This document shows, in pieces, positions 30,688-42,152 of a DNA stretch of 64,000 nucleotides. Position 1 is the stretch's first letter; every line of letters begins with the position of its first letter. Below the pieces are notes generated by a model. That model had not been told where the DNA came from. It saw nothing but the letters and a program-made list of their open reading frames with translations, and made no database searches. The stretch lies in assembly GCF_023856365.1 (NCBI RefSeq), contig NW_026042476.1, positions 181,166-245,165 of the forward strand. Direction: 5' to 3'. A program made the translations under genes and the position numbers. The DNA comes from Brienomyrus brachyistius. Taxonomy: Eukaryota > Chordata > Actinopteri > Osteoglossiformes > Mormyridae.

Positions 30688-31300
30688 GTCCCAAGTCAGG
30701 AATCACACAAGGTGCCAGAAGAGTATAAGACCAGTAAACCTCCCTCTAGCGCAGAGCTTCTGACAATCGAGAAGGATGCTGACAGTTGAAAAAAAACTCA
30801 TGTCTGTGTGTTATGAAAGAATATCAATAAATGTTTCCGAAAGGGGATGACTCATTTGGTAATTATTTACGGCTTATGTTATGGCTGCCAATTTACAGTC
30901 TTTACTGAAGTCTGACTTCTTTTGAGTCACCTTTAATATAGATTGGACACTCTCTATGCAATGTGCAATACTTACATAGATGGTAAATGTTTACCTGCTT
31001 GCACAGATGGATGATTAGGTAATTAGTGTAAGTGTGTGTGTGCGTTCAATCGCATGTATGTCCAAGGTCCATAGTAAATAATATACACTGATCAAGAGAT
31101 GCCCGAAAGTGGATAAAAGAGGACATTAGTGGGTGTATCACTTAGTGTAACGCGTGCAGGAAAATGAGCAGGACTGCAAGCCATATAATGACCCTTGTCT
31201 AGCTCTTAATACAGTATGCATACAGTGATGTATCTACAATGGACAGCTACTATGAGCAGATAGCACAGTACAGGTGCTTATAAGATCTGTATGCTATTTC

Positions 31301-31649
31301 CATCCATCCATCCATTGTCCAAACCGCTTATCCTACTGGGTCGTGGGGGGTCTGGAGCCTATCCCGGAAGCAATGGGCACGAGGCAGGGAACAACCCAGG
31401 ATGGGGAGCCAGCCCATCACAGGGCACACTCACACACTATTCACTCATACATGCATACCTACGGGCAATTTAGTAACTCCAGTTAGCCTCAGCATATTCT
31501 CAGCATATTCTTGGACTGCGGGAGGAAACCCCACGACGACATGGGGAGAACATGCAAACTCCACACCCATGTGACCCAGGCAGAGACTCGAACCCGGGTC
31601 CCAGAGGTGTGAGGCAACAGTGCTAACCACTGCACCACCATGCCGCCCC
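31301..31649 (-). repeat. tRNA-derived SINE in left arm of the inverted duplication
   Basis: Full-length reverse SINE with 14-bp target duplication CTGTATGCTATTTC (31,287-31,300 and 31,650-31,663). A short internal repeat CAGCATATTCT occurs twice near 31,490. Confidence 0.92.
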
Positions 31650-31663
31650 CTGTATGCTATTTC

Positions 31664-32640
31664 ATTCTATAAAAAGAAACTTACTGTACTGTACAATAAA
31701 GTATTTCACCACTGCTTCTTCCTCAGCTCCCACTGTTTGCTAGCACATGCATCTTTTGATTTCTTAGTGCAATCTGTGCTTTATTTTTTTTTTGTGAAAT
31801 GTAAGTGCAGTATCTGTTTATTAAGTGCTGTGGTTTAATATGTACATTATTATTTCAGTACTGTGTATACTGTCCTTAATGTCTTGCCTCTCTCGTATAA
31901 CTTGAGATACGCCCAAATTGACTTGCAACAAGTGGTCCTGGTTCCAAATGCGGAAGGCGATGGATACCTGTATTTTATATGCTGTAGTGTGCTGGGTGTC
32001 AGACATTGCAATGCACCTTGCTTTGATCTTGACCTGTTAGATCAGAGGGAGGTAATCTTATCCAGAAAGGGCCACTGTGTATGATGGTTTTCACTGCAAC
32101 TCTCTTAACAGCGAACCTAACAGTTATCCCAATACCTTGATCTTGCTAGCATATTTAAATGTGTACCTATTCAGGAATAGAGTGGTGAAGGCATTCAGAG
32201 GAGGACTGATGATTATCAGAGGGAACAAAGGGGCTGGGTACTTGTCAGTATCCAGTAGAACCACCAGACTCCTACACTGAATGGTTCTGGATGTGGCACA
32301 GACGTTAATCCCTCTGTATTAGGGGATCCGTCTCCAGTTTGTACTCTTCTAGTTAATAGGTAGATTATCAGGCAGTTTTTCACCCTAGTCCAGTACTCAT
32401 TGACAGCCTAATACACCGTGTTTCAGTTTGTCTTGATAGTCAATACATGTCACAGGATGTACATTACTCTGATGGGCAGGCCCTCTTACATATGATGGAA
32501 ATTGCAATACCTACTTTTGGCCACGAGATGGCAGCAAGAAAATAGAAAAATTATTTTCCCACGGTCTACTAGCAGCTTTTAGATGTTAATTCTTCATAAA
32601 AATAATTTGACTTGATCCAATGTATTTTTAATACAAACAA
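31664..32640. other. Spacer of the inverted duplication, no gene recognised
   Basis: Unique-looking AT-rich DNA with short ORFs only (the longest about 73 residues). Nothing supported. Confidence 0.45.
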
Positions 32641-32667
32641 TTACCACACAAAGCTGCTAGTTTCCTC

Positions 32668-32886
32668 CGGTTTCCCCCCACAGTCCAAAAACATGCTGAG
32701 GCTAATTGGAGTAGCTAAATTGCCCGTAGGTGTGCATGTGTGAGTGAATGGTGTGTGAGTGTGAGCTGTGATGGGCTGGCCCCCCATCCTGGGTTCTTCC
32801 CTGCCTCGTGCCCATTGATTCCGGGATAGACTCCGGACCCCCTGTGACCCAGTAGGATAAGCGGTTTGGACAATGGATGGATGGAA
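32668..32886 (+). repeat. 5'-truncated SINE copy in right arm
   Basis: Carries the SINE from CCGGTTTCCCCCCACAGTCC to the (ATGG)n tail, followed by GAAATAGCATACAG, the complement of the target duplication of the left-arm SINE. It is a segmental copy, not an independent insertion. Confidence 0.88.
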
Positions 32887-33424
32887 ATAGCATACAGATT
32901 AAGCACCTGTACTGTGCTATCTGCTTATAGTAGCTGTCCATTGTAGATACATCACTGTATGCATACTGTATTAAGAGCTAGATAAGGACAGTGGGTCATT
33001 ATATGGCTTGCAGTCCTGCTCATTTTCCTGCACCCGTTACACTAAGTGATACACCCACTAATGTCCTCTTTCATCCACTTTCAGGCATCTCTTGATCAGT
33101 GTATATTACTTACTATGGACCTTGGACATACATGCGATTGGACACACACACACACACACACACACTTACACTAATTACCTAATCAACCATCTGTGCAAGC
33201 AAGTAAACATGTACCATCTATATAAGTATTGTACATAGCATAGAGAGTGTCCAATCTATATTAAAGGTGACTCGAAAGAAGTCAGACTTTAGTAAAGACT
33301 GTAAATTTCTCAGCCATAACATAAGCCGTAAATAATTACCAAATGAGTCATCCCCTTTCGGAAACATTTATTGATATTCTTTCATAACACACAGACATGA
33401 GTTTTTTTTCAACTGTCAGCATCC

Positions 33425-33900
33425 GATCCAAACGGGATTCCCATTTCCTTTCTGTGGGATCCAACAGAACACGGGCTGACCATCAGTCAACATGTCTTCA
33501 ACCGTGCAGGACAGGACCCAGTCCAGGCCAAACCTCACGGTGCTGGTGTTAATAAAAAAAATGTAAGGAACATGCAGCTGCAGCTCACACACAAACACAG
33601 TCCACAGCATCCAGAAAAAGGTCAGGCCTTTTTCTTCTTTAGCTGACTCCGCCCAGACCTCGCCCCCTTTCTGGGCGCCTCGCACTATGCCTTTGAACTG
33701 GCCCTGCAGCTTGGCCCGTTTCCTGTTTCCCAATGCAAGTCATAAGATTCACCCGTAAATGATATTTTGAATCGGAACGATATTTATTACTATTGTTTAG
33801 ATTAAATATATAACGGTTTAATGATTGAATATAACTTGATATTGTTGTTTGTGTTGTTTAGTTTGAGGTTCTAGTTTCTGTCTTTATCCGCTTTCGTTTC
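33425..33900. other. No gene recognised
   Basis: Sequence between the inverted duplication and the first Brachyury-like exon. A 105-residue minus-strand ORF (33,416-33,733) has no recognisable domain and spans the repeat boundary. Confidence 0.4.
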
Positions 33901-33902
33901 AG

Positions 33903-35891
33903 TAGGCAGCTGGTTCATCCCAGGCTCAGGGTCTCTCTGCTCTTCATCAAACCCACACCCCCAGTTTGGGAGCACCCTCTCCCTCTCCTCCCCCCACGGC
34001 TGTGACTGTTACTCCTCCTTGAGGAGTAACTGCTCCGCCCCCTATCCCAGCCCCTATACCCACAGGAGTGCATCACCCAGTGAGCCGCCGCCCTGCCTGT
34101 CCCCTCACACAAGCACACACTGAAATCATGGTCCTAAGCTCTCTGTGTGGGTCACCACGATAGTACAGCACACCGACGATTACCCTCTGACTGAATCAGA
34201 ATCAGCTTTATTTGGCCAAGTATGTTCACACATATTGGGAATAGTTAGACATTTAATCAAAATAATTAAGACAAGACATAAACATACAGTTCTGTTGATA
34301 TGCGACGCATATAACCTCTGCATTCACAGCACTGCTTCAGTTATCGAAGAGCAAATTTCGAAAACTCACTCAGTCCGATAACCTAAAGTAATAAGTCATA
34401 ATCCTCTTCATACGTTGCAGTAATGGGAATGAAATCTCACTCAGTGTTTATGTAATGGAGCAATGGAATTTCGTGAAATTTCCAAAAGTCCACAGAAATA
34501 TTTAGAAAAACATTCCTGCAGACTGAGTTTTTGATATTTGCTTTTCAATTAACACAATTTTCTTCAGTCTGAGGTTTAACAGAATTCAGCCATATGCTGT
34601 TCAAAAAAAACTACACAGAACAAAAACAGAATGGACTTTACATCTGTCTGAAAGGAAAGTTGACACAGGCTGCAGCAGTGAACAAATCAATCAATGTATT
34701 AAAGTTAGGCATTAAGTAACTGGAGGCAGTATATACATAACATGATAACATGCCTTTTCTGTATTGACCATATTAAGGACGCTGTAACACTGCCCACCAC
34801 ATACCTGCTTCATTTATTGTTTTATACTTGCAGCTGCTTATTCAGACAGCTCGTCTACCTGTCTGTCCATGTTGCCCTCCCATGACAACTGGTCCAGCCT
34901 ACAGGTGCCGTCCCATTCCGGCATGTTACCCATGAGTCATAGCGGCACCTCCGGGAGCAGCTCCAGGTGAGCCCGTGCCTCCCCTCCCCCACCTGTCCCC
35001 ATGCTGAGTCTCGGGCCCCCGTCTTCCCTCTTGTTCTCGCCTATACCCACATCCTGGCCTGTGTCTGCATCGTCTCACCTCGTTAACAGGACTTTCGCCT
35101 TCTTCTGTCCTGATCCATTCAGGCCCATCATTCTGGGACATGCTTTGATTTATTTCGCCATAGTTACTCTTTGTTTTCCTTTGTACTTTGCACTCTACAA
35201 GTAAAATGAATAAAAAATAGGCATTATTTTGATATTGTTTTAGTACAGTGACACTAGTATATTTGTTGTTGTTTCCAGGCAACACTGCATGCTGATTTAA
35301 CGTCTTTCCTTAATCTCCACCCCATTGCTCACACACAGCCAGTATCCCAGTTTGTGGTCAATGAGCTCCTCCTCACTCACCCCAGTCTCCTAGTCCAGTG
35401 GAATGTCCAACAGCTTGGGCTCTCAGTTCCTGCGTGTCATGCCCGGCTCGTCCGCTCCTCCTGTGTGCCACGCCCCCTGATTACCCACGTGTTTTCTCCC
35501 GATTTGTACCCAGCTGTATCTAGTTAATTTGCTCAGTCCTGTGTATTTCAGTCCGTGTCTTACCTGAGTCCAGTGTCTGTCATTGATGTTTGTATGCGTG
35601 AGATGTTTCCCCGTCCGCGCTTCCTAATTAAACTCCCGTTTTTGCCTGTCCGCTTGCTCCTTGCACGCCTTGCCCGCACGATCGCCTGCCTGCTTGTACC
35701 CGATCGTGACACTGCGCAGCTCTACAACTCATTACCCAGGGCTCTCGCACCCGGCCACAGTGCCCCTCTCAGGCTCCCCGCTGTATGACAGCACTGCCCC
35801 ATCGGAAGTTCATGAAGCCTCACAGTACGACGCCTCTCCCCACGCGCGCTTAGCCACCACCGGGACTCCCATCACTCCTCCTTCCCTGTAG
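33903..35891 (+). pseudogene. tbxt: Brachyury (T-box) paralogue, last three exons, disrupted
   Basis: Three exons encode the C-terminal transactivation region of Brachyury. Exon A 33,903-34,079 (SWFIPGSGSLCSSSNPHPQF), exon B 34,834-34,966 (CLSMLPSHDNWSSLQVPSHS), exon C 35,339-35,891 (SQYPSLWSMSSSSLTPVS; then GSPLYDS and DASPHARLATTGTPITPPSL before TAG). Splice sites are canonical (AG/GT) and phases agree across all junctions. Two lesions: an in-frame TAG at 35,391-35,393, and a 277-bp solo LTR plus 5-bp duplication at 35,435-35,716 inside exon C. Exons for the T-box domain are not seen upstream; repeats fill that space. Probably a dead duplicate; a truncated product is possible. Confidence 0.88.
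35435..35711 (+). mobile_element. Solo LTR, family A, inside a Brachyury-like coding exon
   Basis: 277 bp from TGTCATGCCCGGCTCGTCCG to CGATCGTGACA, with perfect 5-bp target duplication CTGCG (35,430-35,434 and 35,712-35,716). Same family as 17,205-17,491. Confidence 0.93.
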
Positions 35892-36065
35892 GGCGGCGCA
35901 CTTCCATTATTATTACAGTTTCTACTGTCACTCTGTTGCTTTTCCTGGTGCTGGACTTTTGACAGATAAATACATTATTTGTTGCATTCAGTGACAAAAG
36001 ATTGGTCTGTTTAACACCCTCAGTCTCCACCCTATGAGCCCCTTGTTGGCGGCAGAATCAGGAAG

Positions 36066-36601
36066 ATGTCGGAGAAAGCAGAGGTAAAGTGAATAGTCAC
36101 CTCGACAATAATGTGAAAACCGCTAATGGTGATCATGCCTGTGTGGGTGAAATGGATCACCACAGTATAAGCGGATGATGATTATAGACGATTTTTCCCT
36201 TTTTCTTTATGTCTGTTTACCATCTAATAGGCATTTTTTTTCTTTGGGATGCGTCTAGGTCAGATACGACCAAAATATTTTTCTCATTTCAGAAGTGAAA
36301 AAAAATATTGCTCTCAGATTCTGTTCAGTTGTAGTTTTTTAAAATAATGTACCTTGATTTGTGTTTGTTTAAAATGCCATTACCTGTTGCTTACTGGGCC
36401 GCTGAAAATGTCTGGCCCAGCTAAATTTCTTGGTTTAAAAATCTGGCCCAACTACTTTCCAGACCTGGACTAGCCCTACTGAATCATACACTAATGTTAT
36501 TCTGTTATGTGGGCTGTTGTGATAGGGAGATTTGCTGGATGCTGCACGACGGGTGGTGTCCCTGCTGCAGAATGCCCTGTCTGAAGCAGCACCTAGAGAC
36601 A
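36066..36601 (+). other. Two candidate exons of an unidentified small gene
   Basis: ATG 36,066 opens MSEKAE and ends at a GT donor (36,084). An AG acceptor at 36,524-36,525 opens a helical segment GDLLDAARRVVSLLQNALSE ending at a GT donor (36,602). Both are phase-compatible. No further exon or family was recognised, so this is only a candidate. Confidence 0.2.
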
Positions 36602-37180
36602 GTGAGGGTTGTTGTTATCACCTTAATATTGTATATACGCAATCTGTTATTTCTTAACTAATATAATTGTATGGTATTCTTCTAATATATTGTGCACAGC
36701 CAACAAAAAAGAGAAAAATGCAAAACCAAAGGAAGGCTTTCTTTTCTCTTAAAAGTCTTTTTTCTAAACCAACTGAGAGTCAGTTAGAGGGGTGTTCATT
36801 ATCAGTATTGTTGCTGGCATTTCTGAAAATGTGCCAATTTTAGTCAAGTGGCTACTTTTCAAATGCAGTCCCTGGCCAAGATGAAGAAAGTTCATGAAGA
36901 CTACATGATAATATTAAGCACTGACATAACAAACAACATTTTTTACATGCAAAATATACAGGAAATATACACTGCAACAGGCTAGGATAGACAAATAACC
37001 AAATACACTTGCAAGCCTGACCACTTTAGACCCCAGATTAGAAAATTGGTGAATGAGCATATATTTTTTCCAAGTTTTGTTTTGCTTTCAAGTTCTCACA
37101 AATAAAAAAAAAAAAAAGATTTTCCCACTATAGCCAGATCCAGTTTCTGTGGGGGGCGGGGGGGGGGTGACAATTTGTAG
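36602..37180. other. No gene recognised
   Basis: AT-rich, with short A and G homopolymer tracts near 37,100-37,170. Confidence 0.45.
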
Positions 37181-37186
37181 TAATAA

Positions 37187-38018
37187 CTATTTCCTGCTGA
37201 AAACCACTGGTAAACTATCCACATGTCTCTGAATATCTGTGAGTCCCGAGACCTCCATGACAGATAGATATAAGTTGCTAGTGTTGATCGGCAGGAAATC
37301 TTCTCCAAAGCCCCACCACCACCTCACACCAATCCACCCAGGGTTTACTCCAAATAAATTTGCTGGTAATACAAACCGGATCAACTTGTGGTTTGTGTCC
37401 ACGTGTACTAGAGACAAAGGCCCTGGTACATTCTGCGTACAACACAGCCAAGACTTGACAACCTTTATATGATGCGCATGGAATCAACCCTATGCATGGA
37501 GGCTGCAACTCTTCTCCACCGAACCCTGTAGCCCATTGACTGCAGCCTGCATTGACTATCCTGTAGCCTGCATTTGGTAGATCATTCTTGACAGAAGAAA
37601 CCAAATTGTCAAGTTCCCTAACACAGAGCTCATACTCTTTTATTCTTCTTAAGATTGTTCTTCTTGAAACACCCATCAGTGTGGCTATGCAAGGCACAGG
37701 AAGTTGAGTATGGAGCATTTCTTTCAAACATTGTTCTTCAATCAAAATCTTGGGTCGTCTATTGGTGGCAGCGACTTCCTGTGTGACACATGGGGCTGGA
37801 CGTTCCAGATGTGCCCTCACAAGGTCAAAGAGCTCTTGCAAAGCCAGGGTGATAGCAGGAGGTACTTCAATGTGATTAGACAGGGCCTGCAGAAGATACA
37901 GCTCCTGATGACAAAGGAACTCCAGGTAATCCAAATTTAGTGGAGTCGCGCTGAATCCTATTTCTATTTTATGCAGAAGACTTTCGAGAAGGTGGTATCT
38001 GAGCTGTTCACAGAACAA
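37187..38018 (-). pseudogene. Integrase-like transposon gene, decayed
   Basis: The minus strand has a 246-residue frame from ATG 38018. Its middle has a helix-turn-helix, PVPCIATLMGVSRRTILRRI, followed by NDLPNAGYRI, the layout of a fish integrase-like gene family. The start of the DDE core (LVHVDTNHKLIRF) appears in another frame (37,187-37,417), so a frameshift lies near 37,400-37,480. The rest of the catalytic core is absent. Not functional as an integrase. Confidence 0.65.
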
Positions 38019-38585
38019 ATTATAGTTAATGAGGTGTCAAGATCTTGTCTCTGATCCACACACTAGGCCTACCATTCAAAAGTTTTAATTATGAAAATGA
38101 AATGTTTTTGTTTTGTGAGGTGCTTGTTCATGTATGATGATGTAGTGGCTGCTCTGTTTGACCGTGGTAAACCTTTTCACAAACAATATAAGTGAAGAAG
38201 TATGACATTAGATCTAAGGACCAGAGTATAATAAAGTTAAATAAAATCCATCAAAAACACTTACTCAGTGGAGATTCCAATGTAGTAGGCAGACAACTTT
38301 ATGGCTTTAATAATGAGTGTATTTAGCAGCTACAAGGACAAAAGATATTATAAACCTCTCCATTTTAATGCTAATTTAATAAACATTAACAGATAGCACT
38401 TAAGGTGGTTTCGCCTATAGTCTGCTAACACTAACCCGAGAACTAATATCTGAGGAGCGTTCTTCCCAGGATTTGAATTTATTAAATTGGTTTTGTGATG
38501 TTGTATTAAGAAATTTTATTCACAATGCAATTTACCGTACATTGGCCCATTCTTTTATATACGGTAAGACGAAGCGGGAAATTCG
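38019..38585. other. No gene recognised
   Basis: AT-rich intergenic DNA, nothing supported. Confidence 0.45.
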
Positions 38586-38778
38586 AGCGAGCGAGTGCTG
38601 TGCAGACGCGAGCGCGTAGAGGGGATGGGTTTTCAGCACTCGAGCACACGCACGCGCGTGGTTCGACTTTTGGCCCTAATTTAACGGCGAGCGAGTGAGT
38701 GAGTGCTGTGCAATCGCGAGCGCGTAGAGAGCATGGATTTTCTGTTTTTATGCGCACGACTTTTGGCACTAATTTAAC
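38586..38778. repeat. Two GC-rich ~95-bp tandem units
   Basis: Each unit has GCGAGCGAGTG, GTGCTGTGCA, GCGAGCGCGTAGAG and ends CGACTTTTGGC(A/C)CTAATTTAAC. CpG-rich against an AT-rich background. Confidence 0.8.
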
Positions 38779-38907
38779 GCCATAGAAATGTGTGTTTAAA
38801 AGGGGAGGAGATCGGGTTGCAGCGCTGGTGTGAGCGGTTTCTCCGGGCAGTTCGCTCGAGGCTAACGTGGCTTTGGGAACGTGGTGCACCCGTCACCCAT
38901 GCCAGGG

Positions 38908-39032
38908 AAGAAATCAAAACCGAAATGCTAGGAATATGGACTTCATCTTACGTCAAGCGTTTTCCCCTCCATTGACGCCCATAAAGAAAAGGCTTAAAGT
39001 CCATATTCCTAGCATTTCGGTTTTGATTTCTT
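38908..39032. repeat. Perfect 36-bp inverted repeat with 53-bp loop
   Basis: Arm 38,908-38,943 contains ACCGAAATGCTAGGAATATG; arm 38,997-39,032 is its exact complement. The first arm overlaps a short ATG-started stretch (MPGKKSKPK) and the second is followed by GTCAGGTAAG. Confidence 0.97.
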
Positions 39033-40265
39033 GTCAGGTAAGTCTTTATGGCCAGATACATTCGCGAGAAATTTGGTGATTTGTGGTGACTGTTTTAATA
39101 CATTAAGTTGCGTTACGCATTTTCACATTAAGCGTTTTAGAATGTCCCGTGGCAGGTATCCCCTTCTATTGCCCTAGGGAGGGTTGTAACCCTCGTCTGT
39201 ATATTAATAAAGAATAATCCTTCTATTCCTGTCTCATGTATCTGGACCTCCCCAGCAATTTAACGAAATTTGGTGGCAGCGGTTACAAGTGAACCCGTTT
39301 AAGTTTAGCGCTCATACTTCCGTCCATATGTTTAAGACCCACCTTGGCTGACTTAGCTGACATGTCCTGATTTCATAATCTTCAAATTTGTAATCTTTTC
39401 TCCTTCATCTAACTCCATGTTTTTAACTTCTTGTCATTTTCTTGCCGTTTGACTCATAGAAAATTATCAGACTTAAATGACACGTCAGCCTGTGCAGACA
39501 GCGATTTCAATGTTTTAATAAATTGGCCAGCAGGTGGGGGCAGTGCTCAATTTCATTAATGCCATTCAGAAAACTTTCAGGCTTTATGTCTTAATGAACA
39601 GCCTAGAAAAGGACAAAGCATTATATTACTGATGCATACAGCAGATCCCCAACTCAGGCTGTGTTGCATATTCTTAACAGTGCTACAGTATGTTCACACA
39701 GCCAGTACAAACAAACTTGCAAGATCTAGACCAGGGGTCACCAACCTTTTTAAAACGGAGAGCTACTTCACGGGTACTGAGCCATACGAAGTTTGATATC
39801 AGTTTTAAACGCCCTCCTAAACATGTCTAAACTTCATGCATGATAAACATGTTTTAAATGCTTTTTTATATTCAATTTCAAATCTATATAAATGCAAATG
39901 TGATAGATTAGAAACAGGACAAAATAAAATTTTAGATGATGTTCGCTGGTGAGTTGTGCTATTTTATAGAACAGGTCCACGGGCAACTCATGTGGTCATT
40001 GGGGGCATCCTTGGGGCACCATGTTGGTGACCCCTTATCTAGACCTACCACATCAGGTAGGAAGGTGCCTATTTCTACCAACTATTCAGACCATCAGACC
40101 CAAACCATACATTCAGTCATGCACAGGCACTCCACCAGAGGGCTCTACATTCTGTCCTACATCTGCTCACCTGTTAGACCCACACTCAGTCTCCATCCTG
40201 ATTTCTACCTACTACTCGGACTATCTCACCAAAACCAGTCCTGTGGCCTGTTCTATGAAGCGGGG
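39033..40265. other. No gene recognised; possible LTR-like piece
   Basis: TATTAATAAAGAATAATCC near 39,200 followed by ATTTGGTGGCAGCGG near 39,270 looks like an LTR end plus leader, but no paired LTR was found. The rest is unassigned. Confidence 0.35.
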
Positions 40266-40269
40266 TTAC

Positions 40270-40460
40270 TGGCTTATTGGGGAAACTTGTCGGATTTCTT
40301 GATCGGGACCTTCAACTGCTCTGCCATAGAGAGCATCCTAACATGCTGCCTTACGGTCTGGTATGCGGGCTGCTGGTGGCCTCCTACCGCTCTGCCATAG
40401 AGAGCATCCTAACATACGGCCTTACGGTGTGGTATTCGGGCTGCTGGTGGCCTCTATGAC
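40270..40460 (+). repeat. LINE fragment with 71-bp tandem duplication
   Basis: Encodes SAIESILTCCLTVWYAGCWW, a typical LINE ORF2 C-terminal motif, twice; the second copy (SAIESILTYGLTVWYSGCWW) lies 71 bases further on (40,318 and 40,389). Confidence 0.8.
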
Positions 40461-40825
40461 TTTTTTTGTAGACAGTCCATCTGTGTGGTGCTGTTTGCAC
40501 GAATTGTTTTGGGAAATGCACTTACAGTTTTGCAGATGTTAAGGGTGATTCCAGAAATGCATCAAAGCAACTGAGGAACTGCAATGTCACTGTACAGTTA
40601 CTTATAATGGGCGCCAATGTAATGTGTAGAGTGGCAAATAAACTGATTCACCATTTACTCTCATGTACATCACTTAAAATGCTTGTTTTAAATGCAAATG
40701 TGTGAATGTAAATCTAAGCAGTAAAGCTACAATTTACATTCTGTTTGCATGGTGGAAAGAACATTTAATCTGCCTTTTAAGTGTGATTAGAAGATCTAAT
40801 GCCTGTGTGCTTGTAATAAGATGGT

Positions 40826-41020
40826 CGCTGGTTCAAACCCAGCCACAGCACATCTCTGCGTCCTTGAGCGAGGCCCTTAACCCCCAGCTCACTGGGCATC
40901 ACTATGGGTGGCTGCCCTTCGCAGACAACTTACTCTGTTTACTCTAAAAAAAAGAGAGCAAGTTGAGAGAGAAGTTAAGACAATTTCTCCACAGGGACCA
41001 ATAAAGTATCAATTATTATT
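40826..41020 (+). repeat. Second SINE family (tRNA-like head)
   Basis: Contains GGTCGCTGGTTCAAACCCAG (box B), CCTTGAGCGAGGCCCTTAACC and a GGGACCAATAAAGTATCAAT tail with (ATT)n. Distinct from the SINE at 21,631. Confidence 0.75.
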
Positions 41021-41401
41021 ACTGTATGAGAGACTGTCTAATATCAGATAGATAACAGACTCATACTGTGCTGAGCTTGTCTGAGAGAGATGATTAGCAA
41101 ATGCTCTCCCACAGTATCTCAGCACTCTGTACAAAGAACTTTATATGCTCAGTATCTGCTCCTGTTTATCTAATTGTTCTCATTTTAACTGGATGTTAAG
41201 GAGTAAATTAATAAACGTCATGTAAGTGCACATTAAAATGCTTTTTCACTGTTACTTAAGTTCCCATGTGAACAGCCAATCAGATCAGCCTGATGTGTGT
41301 CTCTCTGTTTCCTCTCTGTTTCCTGCCCTTTCATCCCGACCACGACCATGATCTCTCACTTAGCAGCAGAGCAGTTTATTCTAAACAGTGGAAGCACAAA
41401 A

Positions 41402-42121
41402 ATGTTCAGACTCTTTGGTCTTCTCATTTTCATTAGTAAGGCCCTATAATATAAATTATTTTGGGATTTTAATATTTTCATTTATCTGTATGATGTGATC
41501 AGTGGAATTTGGCCATTTAATCTGCATCATAGTTAATAGTTATTTAGATTACTATTATATGTCTTATTTGATTATGATTTTTTTTGTTTTTCTGTTTTTG
41601 CAGACACTGCACTGACTACAGATGTTGTTCAGCCCAGTCACCTGATGAGGGTTCAGCTTGGAGACAGTGTGACCCTGACATGCTTCTGTCAAGGAGAAAC
41701 AACTTTTGTTACTTTGTTTAAGCAAGCTGTTGGTCGGAAGCCCCAGCCCATGGCGAAAGCACTTCTCTACGTACCTGGTGAATTTTACAAGGAATATAAA
41801 AGCATAAAACGTTACTCCTTACTGAATGCAGAGGGGAGTTTTAACCTCACTATTTCTAACGTGGAGCCGTCAGATTCTGCAGTGTATTATTGTGCTGCTG
41901 TGTTTCTTCATGAGGTCACCTTCGGGAATGGAACCTTTGTCATAATCACAGGTAAATGAGATTCCAACTATTTTCATATTTGCTTTATTATAATGTCAGT
42001 AAGATTATTCCCTGCAAAATAATTTTGACAGTTTAGTTGTTTGTCAATATAAAATTAGCAAAGATACCTTATTGTCTGCTTTGTTCCATAAATGTTTTTC
42101 TAAACATCAAACAAAAATCAT

Positions 42122-42152
<31 letters not shown>

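Larger units (their letters stand above)
30774..33424. repeat. Large inverted duplication: arms ~750 bp, spacer ~1.15 kb
   Basis: 30,774-31,520 and 32,668-33,424 are inverted copies: left starts GGATGCTGACAGTTGAAAAA and right ends with its complement. The match runs through a CA/TG tract and into the SINE at 31,301. The right arm stops inside the SINE, so the SINE was already there when the inverted copy formed. Divergence is moderate and the GT tract differs in length. Confidence 0.92.

Noticed and set aside
39180..39300. LTR end plus primer-binding site (TGGTGGCAGCGG)
   Set aside because: No partner LTR and no internal coding region downstream.
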